Of a DNA stretch of 19,951 nucleotides, positions 14,076 through 19,951 are shown in pieces (positions within the stretch are counted from its first letter, which is position 1; the number at the start of each line of letters is the position of its first letter). Made by a program: the position numbers and the translations under genes. The stretch is from JALOOE01 sp964423545. Its GTDB lineage: Bacteria; Chloroflexota; Anaerolineae; CG2-30-64-16. Under the pieces are notes generated by a model that was not told the origin of the DNA, did no database searches, and worked only from the letters and a program-made list of their open reading frames with translations. Location: contig CAYRFV010000085.1 of the NCBI GenBank assembly GCA_964423545.1, positions 1 through 19,951 on the forward strand, read 5' to 3'.

Positions 14076-16124
14076 ATGCGTAAGCTCTCTCGTCGTGAGT
14101 TCATCCGTCTCGGCAGCGGCATCGCTGCCGCCACTACGCTCGCCGCCTGCGGGGCGCAGGCGACCCCTGCGCCCAAGGCTGCGCCGACTGCCGCGCCGGC
14201 CGCCAAGGCCGAGCCGACCAAGGCGCCCGCTGCGGCTGCGCCGACCGCCGCGCAGGCGGCGGCCAAGGCCGAGCCGACCAAGGCGCCAGCGCCGGCCGCT
14301 GCCGCCAGCAAGTACAAGGAAGCGCCGTCTCTCGCTCAACTGGTCAAGGACGGCAAGCTGCCGCCGGTCGATCAGCGCGTCGGCGCGGAGCCGATGGTGG
14401 TCAAACCGCATCAGAAGGTCGGGCAGTACGGTGGGCGGTGGCGCTCCGGCCTGTTGGGCCGGTCCGACACTCCGTGGCTGAGCCGCACGATGGGGAATGA
14501 CACGTTGGCTCGCTGGGCGCCCGATCTCAAGTCGGTCGTGCCCAACGTGGCGCAGAAGTGGGAAATATCGCCCGACGGCAAGGAGTTCACCTTCTTCCTG
14601 CGTAAGGGCATGAAGTGGTCCGACGGCTCGCCGTTCACCACCGACGACTTCGTCTACTGGTACGAAGACGTCATCATGAACGACCAGCTCACCCCGAACA
14701 AGCCCGGCTGGTTCCGCACGGCCGGCAAGGTCGGCAAGATCGTGAAGGTGGACGACAGCACCTTCAAAATGATCTTCGAGCTTCCGAACGGGCTGCTGAT
14801 CAAGAACCTCAACGGCGCAGGCCAGTTCGTCCCGCCCTCCGCGTACATGAAGCAGTTCCACATCAAGTACAACAAGGACAAGGTTGAGGCGGCCTACAAG
14901 GACGCCAAGCTGCAGGACTGGGTGGCCTACTATAACCTGAAAAACGACCAGTGGCTGAACGCCGAACGGCCGACCTTGATGGCCTGGAAAGTCGTGCAGG
15001 CTCTCGGCGCGGGCGATGCGACCACCATGACGGCCACCCGCAATCCGTACTACTGGAAGGTGGACACCGAGGGCAACCAGCTCCCCTACATCGACGATCT
15101 GCACTACAGCATCGCCGAGAAGGTGGAGGGGATCACGCTCAAGGCGCTCAACGGCGAGATCGACATGACCGACCGGCACATCTGCACGCCGGACAACAAG
15201 GCGGTCTTCACCGACAACAAGCAGAAGGCCGGAATCGAGTTCTTTGTGTCCAACAGCGCGTTCGAAACCCCGACCGCGCTGGCGCTGAACCTGACGCACA
15301 AGGATCCGGGGCTGCGCGAGCTCTTCCAGAAGAAGGACTTCCGCATTGCGCTCTCCCACGCGATCAACCGCAAGGAGATCATCGACACCACCTACGTCGG
15401 CGACGGCGAGCCGCGCCAGCCCGCGCCGCTGGATGACTCGCCGCACTACCACCAGCGGCTGGCCAAGCAGTACACCGAGTTCGATGCGGCCAAGGCCAAC
15501 AAGATGCTGGACGACCTGGGGCTGAAGAAGGGGGCCGACGGCATGCGCACGCGACCCGATGGCAAGCCGCTGGCGATCACCATCGAAGTGGCGCAGGCGT
15601 TCGAGCCGTGGGCGCAGCAGATGGAGATGGTGGCCCGCAACTGGAAGGCCGTGGGCATCAACACCACTGTCAAGGCGCTGGAGCGCTCCCTCTTCTATGC
15701 GCACAAGAACGCCAACGACCACGACGCGGGCGTCTGGACCGGCGCCGACGGCATGGTGGTGATGATGGATCCTCGTTGGACTATCCCCTTTTCGAACGAA
15801 GCGCTTTGGGGCGTCGCCTGGGCCGACTGGTACAACAGCGCGGGCAAGTCGGGCGAGGAGCCGCCGGCCGAGGTCAAGAAGGGGATCGAACTCTACGAGC
15901 TGCTGAAGGTGACGACGGACGAGGCGAAGCAGAAGGAGATCATGAAGCAGATCCTCGACGCCGCCGCGGACTACTTCCCGTGCATGGGCCTCACCCGCTA
16001 CTACAAGGGGTACGGCATCCGCAAGACGAACTTCAAGAACCTGCCGGACGTCGTCTGGGGCTGGCACCTGTGCAACAGCCCCGCGCAGACGATGCCGGAG
16101 CAGTACTACTTCGAAAAAGCGTAG
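14076..16124 (+). CDS. ABC transporter substrate-binding lipoprotein, family 5, operon B
   Basis: A 682-residue paralogue of the operon A binding protein. It has a Tat motif SRREFIRLGS (5-14) and lipobox Cys25 (TLAAC), so it is predicted to be a Tat-exported lipoprotein. A linker rich in Ala, Pro, Lys and Glu covers about 26-80 and contains a 26-nt exact DNA repeat at a 60-nt interval. The KGMKWSDGSPFTTDDF segment marks the SBP_bac_5 domain. It keeps many of the same blocks as its paralogue, such as ATRNPYYWKVDTEGNQLPY, but the ligand-facing segments differ in places, suggesting a different substrate. The ATG at 14076 has GGAGG at 14062-14066; a longer frame to 13977 would bury the Tat signal and is rejected. 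Confidence 0.93.
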   Translation: MRKLSRREFIRLGSGIAAATTLAACGAQATPAPKAAPTAAPAAKAEPTKAPAAAAPTAAQAAAKAEPTKAPAPAAAASKYKEAPSLAQLVKDGKLPPVDQRVGAEPMVVKPHQKVGQYGGRWRSGLLGRSDTPWLSRTMGNDTLARWAPDLKSVVPNVAQKWEISPDGKEFTFFLRKGMKWSDGSPFTTDDFVYWYEDVIMNDQLTPNKPGWFRTAGKVGKIVKVDDSTFKMIFELPNGLLIKNLNGAGQFVPPSAYMKQFHIKYNKDKVEAAYKDAKLQDWVAYYNLKNDQWLNAERPTLMAWKVVQALGAGDATTMTATRNPYYWKVDTEGNQLPYIDDLHYSIAEKVEGITLKALNGEIDMTDRHICTPDNKAVFTDNKQKAGIEFFVSNSAFETPTALALNLTHKDPGLRELFQKKDFRIALSHAINRKEIIDTTYVGDGEPRQPAPLDDSPHYHQRLAKQYTEFDAAKANKMLDDLGLKKGADGMRTRPDGKPLAITIEVAQAFEPWAQQMEMVARNWKAVGINTTVKALERSLFYAHKNANDHDAGVWTGADGMVVMMDPRWTIPFSNEALWGVAWADWYNSAGKSGEEPPAEVKKGIELYELLKVTTDEAKQKEIMKQILDAAADYFPCMGLTRYYKGYGIRKTNFKNLPDVVWGWHLCNSPAQTMPEQYYFEKA

Positions 16125-16144
16125 TGCAGCCAGGCTGAGGTCCG

Positions 16145-16194
16145 GGCTAAGGCTCAGGTTGAGAGCAGCTCCCTGCTCGGCCTCAGCCTTAGCC
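16145..16194 (+). promoter_or_regulatory. Long stem-loop between binding protein and permease, operon B
   Basis: GGCTAAGGCT (16145-16154) pairs exactly with AGCCTTAGCC (16185-16194), and GAGCAG (16163-16168) with CTGCTC (16173-16178) around the loop CTCC. A few mismatches, wobbles and a small bulge lie between. It occupies the same junction as the 18-bp hairpin of operon A but has unrelated sequence. This suggests that the structure rather than the sequence is kept, perhaps to separate binding-protein from permease expression. Confidence 0.75.
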
Positions 16195-16226
16195 GCGGCC
16201 TCCGCCTCCGGTCTGAGGAGACCAGG

Positions 16227-17210
16227 ATGCTACAATACATCGCCCGCCGCATCGTGATGATGATCCCGACCCTGTTTCTGATCTCGGTCGTATCGTTCAT
16301 CATCATCCAGCTGCCGCCCGGGGATTTCTTGACCTCCTACATCACCCAGCTGTCCTCCATGGGGGACCTGGTCGACGAATCATCGATCCAGGCGCTCAAG
16401 GACCGCTACGGGTTGGGCCAGCCGATCTATGTCCAGTATCTGCGCTGGATGACCAACATGCTGCAGGGCGACTTCGGACACTCGATGGAATGGAATCGGC
16501 CCGTGCTCGGCCTGTTGACGGAGCGGCTGCCGATCACGTTTCTGCTGGCGTTTTCTACGCTGCTCTTCACCTGGGCGATCGCGTTCCCCATCGGGATCTA
16601 CTCGGCGGTGAAGCAGTATTCCATAGGCGACTATATTGCCACCTTCCTCGGCTTCATCGGCCTGGCGACTCCCGACTTTCTGCTGGCGCTGATCATCATG
16701 TGGGTGCTCTTCGCTTTTTTCAATCAGAGCGTCGGCGGCCTCTTTTCGCCCGAGTTCCAGGAGGCGCCGTGGAGCCTCGGCAAGATCCTGGACCTGGGCC
16801 GGCACCTGCTGGTGCCGATGGTCATCTTGGGGCTGAGCGGCACGGCCAGCCTGATCCGCGTGATGCGCGCCAACCTGCTCGATGAGCTGCACAAGCCTTA
16901 TGTGGTCACGGCGCGCGCGAAGGGGCTGGCCGAATCGAAGCTGCTGCTCAAGTATCCGGTGCGTGCGGCGCTCAACCCCTTCGTCAGCACGGCCGGCTGG
17001 TATCTGCCGGCGCTCGTCTCCGGCTCGACCATCGTGGCGGTGGTGCTCAGCCTGCCGATCACCGGGCCACTGCTGCTGCGCGCGCTGATGTCGCAGGACA
17101 TGTACCTGGCCGGCAGCTTCATCTTCGTGCTGAGCACGCTGACCGTCATCGGCACGCTGATCTCGGACATCTTGCTGGCCTGGCTCGATCCGCGCATCCG
17201 GCTCGGCTGA
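16227..17210 (+). CDS. ABC transporter permease, DppB/OppB type, operon B
   Basis: A 327-residue BPD_transp_1 permease, clearly paralogous to the permease at 9535. Both begin MLQYIARR and share the stretch up to LPPGDF and the segment LIRVMRANLLDELHKPY. The EAA loop lies around ARAKGLAESKLLLKYPVRAAL. Hydrophobic segments fit about six membrane helices. The ATG at 16227 has GAGGAG at 16215-16220. It forms the channel with the permease at 17264, and the 53-bp spacer between them contains a hairpin, unlike operon A where the spacing is 8 bp. Confidence 0.93.
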   Translation: MLQYIARRIVMMIPTLFLISVVSFIIIQLPPGDFLTSYITQLSSMGDLVDESSIQALKDRYGLGQPIYVQYLRWMTNMLQGDFGHSMEWNRPVLGLLTERLPITFLLAFSTLLFTWAIAFPIGIYSAVKQYSIGDYIATFLGFIGLATPDFLLALIIMWVLFAFFNQSVGGLFSPEFQEAPWSLGKILDLGRHLLVPMVILGLSGTASLIRVMRANLLDELHKPYVVTARAKGLAESKLLLKYPVRAALNPFVSTAGWYLPALVSGSTIVAVVLSLPITGPLLLRALMSQDMYLAGSFIFVLSTLTVIGTLISDILLAWLDPRIRLG

Positions 17211-17216
17211 AAGCCC

Positions 17217-17251
17217 GCCCATCCCCGGCGCGCCCCTGCGCCCGGATGGGC
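17217..17251 (+). promoter_or_regulatory. Stem-loop between permease B and permease C, operon B
   Basis: GCCCATCC (17217-17224) pairs with GGATGGGC (17244-17251), and inside it GGCGC (17227-17231) with GCGCC (17238-17242) around a six-base loop. It begins six bases after the upstream stop. It ends just before the AGGA ribosome binding site (17255-17258) of the next gene, which it could partly occlude. Operon A has no counterpart here. Confidence 0.6.
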
Positions 17252-17263
17252 ATGAGGACACCT

Positions 17264-18426
<1,163 letters not shown>

Positions 18427-18427
<1 letters not shown>

Positions 18428-18491
18428 ATGGAGGACGGGAGACGGCGGACGGATATGCTGTCCGGGAGTGCTCGTCTTCCGTCTGCCATCC
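18427..18491. repeat. Imperfect palindrome between permease C and ATPase D, operon B
   Basis: Starting at the last base of the permease stop, GATGGAGGACGGGAGACGG (18427-18445) is partly complementary to CGTCTTCCGTCTGCCATC (18473-18490). It matches the element at 11708-11780 in operon A in position, in its GATGG start and in its GACG-rich composition. It is followed closely by the ATPase start at 18511. Confidence 0.6.
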
Positions 18492-18510
18492 TCCGCCGGC
18501 AAGGGATAAC

Positions 18511-19557
18511 ATGCAAAACGACGATCTGCTCCTCGAAATCCGAGGGCTGAAGACCTACTTCTTTCTCGACCAGGGGCTGGTCAAGGCCGTGGATGGCGTC
18601 GACCTGGACATTCCCCGCGGGCAGACCATCGGCATCGTCGGCGAAAGCGGCTGCGGCAAGAGCATCACAGCCCGCTCGATCCTCCAGATCGTGGACACGC
18701 CAGGCCGCGTCGTCGATGGCAGCATCATCTTCCGGCGTACGGAGCAAGGCGGCGAGTCCAGCGGCATGCAGGTCACCGAGGAACTCGACCTGGCCAAGCT
18801 GAAACCGACCGGCCGCACCATCCGGGCCATTCGCGGCAAAGAGATCTCCATGATCTTCCAGGAGCCGATGACCTCGTTGAGCGCGTATTACACTGTCGGC
18901 AACCAGATCATGGAGAACATCATCCTGCACCAGCGGGTGTCCAAGCAGCAGGCGCGCGAGCAGACCATTGAACTGCTGCGCCAGGTCGGCATCGCCAAGC
19001 CGCAGCAGCGCGTCGATGAGTACCCGCACCAGTTCTCCGGCGGCATGCGCCAGCGCGCGGTCATCGCCATGGCGATCGCGTGCAACCCCAGCCTGCTGAT
19101 TGCCGACGAGCCGACCACGGCGCTGGACGTCACCACCCAGGCGCAGATCCTCAAGCTGATGTGGACCATGCAGCAGCAGCTCGGCATGGCGATCATGCTG
19201 ATCACCCACGACCTGGGGGTGGTGGCGGAGATGGCGAACTACGTTGCGGTGATGTACTTGGGGCGCGTCGTCGAGACGGCCGACGTCGACTCGATCTTTC
19301 ATGATCCCCGGCATCCCTACACGCAGGCGCTGCTGCGCTCGATCCCCAAAGTGGGACGCGAAGCGCGCCAACGGCTGAACTCCATCGAGGGGATGGTGCC
19401 CGATCCCTTCACCCGACCGAACGGCTGCTACTTCCATCCGCGCTGCACCGCCTTCATGGAGGGCCTCTGCGATCGCGAGACGCCGGAACCGGTGCAGGTC
19501 GGGCCTGGACGCAGCGTGAGCTGCCATCTCTACCGCGGGACGGCGAACAATGGCTGA
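18511..19557 (+). CDS. ABC transporter ATP-binding protein, DppD/OppD type, operon B
   Basis: A 348-residue ATPase paralogous to the one at 11798; the first 35 residues are nearly the same (LKTYFFLDQGLVKAVDGVD). Walker A GESGCGKS is at 44-51, Gln117 in the Q-loop, signature FSGGMRQR at 175-182, Walker B LLIADEP at 195-201 and H-loop His233. The C-terminal oligopeptide-transporter extension has NGCYFHPRC and cysteines at 306, 312, 320 and 338. The ATG at 18511 follows AAGGGA. The downstream ATPase begins at 19550, inside the last codons of this gene, an 8-base overlap that implies coupled translation. Confidence 0.93.
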   Translation: MQNDDLLLEIRGLKTYFFLDQGLVKAVDGVDLDIPRGQTIGIVGESGCGKSITARSILQIVDTPGRVVDGSIIFRRTEQGGESSGMQVTEELDLAKLKPTGRTIRAIRGKEISMIFQEPMTSLSAYYTVGNQIMENIILHQRVSKQQAREQTIELLRQVGIAKPQQRVDEYPHQFSGGMRQRAVIAMAIACNPSLLIADEPTTALDVTTQAQILKLMWTMQQQLGMAIMLITHDLGVVAEMANYVAVMYLGRVVETADVDSIFHDPRHPYTQALLRSIPKVGREARQRLNSIEGMVPDPFTRPNGCYFHPRCTAFMEGLCDRETPEPVQVGPGRSVSCHLYRGTANNG

Positions 19558-19951
19558 GACGACGCCTGCTGGGAGGAACTCCAACATCCTGCTCGAGGTC
19601 AACGACCTCAAGATGCACTTCCCGATTCGCAAGGGGTTCATGCGTCGCGTCATCGGACATGTCCGGGCGGTGGACGGCGTGGCCTTTGCGATCAAAGCTG
19701 GCGAAACCCTCAGCCTGGTGGGCGAATCGGGCTGCGGCAAGACGACGACCGGCCGCTGCATCTTGCGCGCGTACGAGCCAACCACCGGCCAGATCCTCTA
19801 CCGCCGCGCCGATGGGCAGACGGTCGACCTGGCCGCGCTCGACCGCGCCGCGCTCAAGCCCTACCGCCGCGAGATTCGCACGATCTTCCAGGACCCGTAC
19901 TCGTCGCTGAATCCGCGCATGAACGTGCTCGACATCGTCGGTGAGCCGCTG
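19550..19951 (+). CDS. ABC transporter ATP-binding protein, DppF/OppF type, operon B (3' end beyond the window)
   Basis: The first 134 residues of an ATPase, open to the window edge. The ATG at 19550 overlaps the preceding gene by 8 bp. The protein starts with ILLEVNDLKMHFPIRKG (13-29), the same opening as the DppF-type gene at 12835. It has Walker A GESGCGKT at 58-65 and the Q-loop segment IFQDPYSSLNPRM at 112-124 with Gln114. About 220 residues, including the signature and Walker B motifs, should follow outside the window if it is full length like its paralogue. It completes operon B and would dimerise with the ATPase at 18511. Confidence 0.9.
   Translation, partial: MAETTPAGRNSNILLEVNDLKMHFPIRKGFMRRVIGHVRAVDGVAFAIKAGETLSLVGESGCGKTTTGRCILRAYEPTTGQILYRRADGQTVDLAALDRAALKPYRREIRTIFQDPYSSLNPRMNVLDIVGEPL

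Overview
The window reads as a chromosomal segment of a GC-rich bacterium, most likely a Chloroflexota member (Caldilineae/Anaerolineae-like). This is inferred from the long Ala/Pro/Thr/Lys linkers behind Tat-lipoprotein signals, the peptide-type ABC operons with an enlarged second permease, and the palindromic intergenic elements. No rRNA or other taxonomic marker is present, so the assignment is tentative. All convincing genes lie on the + strand; the long minus-strand reading frames are GC-rich shadows.

Region 1 (1-7062) is a catabolic cluster: a short-chain dehydrogenase (34-834), a UroD-fold protein (913-2067), an Old Yellow Enzyme-type oxidoreductase (3196-4632), an alpha/beta hydrolase (4670-5806) and a second UroD-fold protein (5806-7062). 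The last three are closely spaced, the last two sharing one base. The substrate cannot be read from the sequence. No corrinoid protein, which would be the usual partner of a UroD-fold methyltransferase, is present.

Inserted in this cluster (about 2069-3156) is a REP-associated tyrosine transposase (RAYT, HUH family) flanked on both sides by palindromic REP-like repeats. The downstream array contains a 100-N assembly gap placed exactly in phase within a 112-bp repeat unit, so the true number of repeats is unknown. This RAYT/REP island is the most interesting feature of the window.

Region 2 (7063-19951) holds two tandem, paralogous five-gene ABC importer operons of the dipeptide/oligopeptide (Dpp/Opp) type: operon A (7374-13893) and operon B (14076 to beyond the window edge). 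Both have the order binding protein, permease B, permease C, ATPase D, ATPase F. Operon A is preceded by a consensus sigma-70 promoter (TTGACA, 18-bp spacer, TATAAT) and a leader of about 255 nt. Operon B has only a 182-nt spacer with a hairpin and no convincing promoter. Stem-loops or imperfect palindromes sit at equivalent junctions of both operons (binding protein/permease B and permease C/ATPase D), which could set different expression levels for the binding protein and the membrane parts.

Together the segment looks like an uptake-plus-catabolism locus: two Dpp/Opp-type importers with different binding proteins would bring in a peptide, oligosaccharide or plant-derived compound, and the oxidoreductase/hydrolase/UroD cluster might process it. 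That functional link is inference from proximity only.
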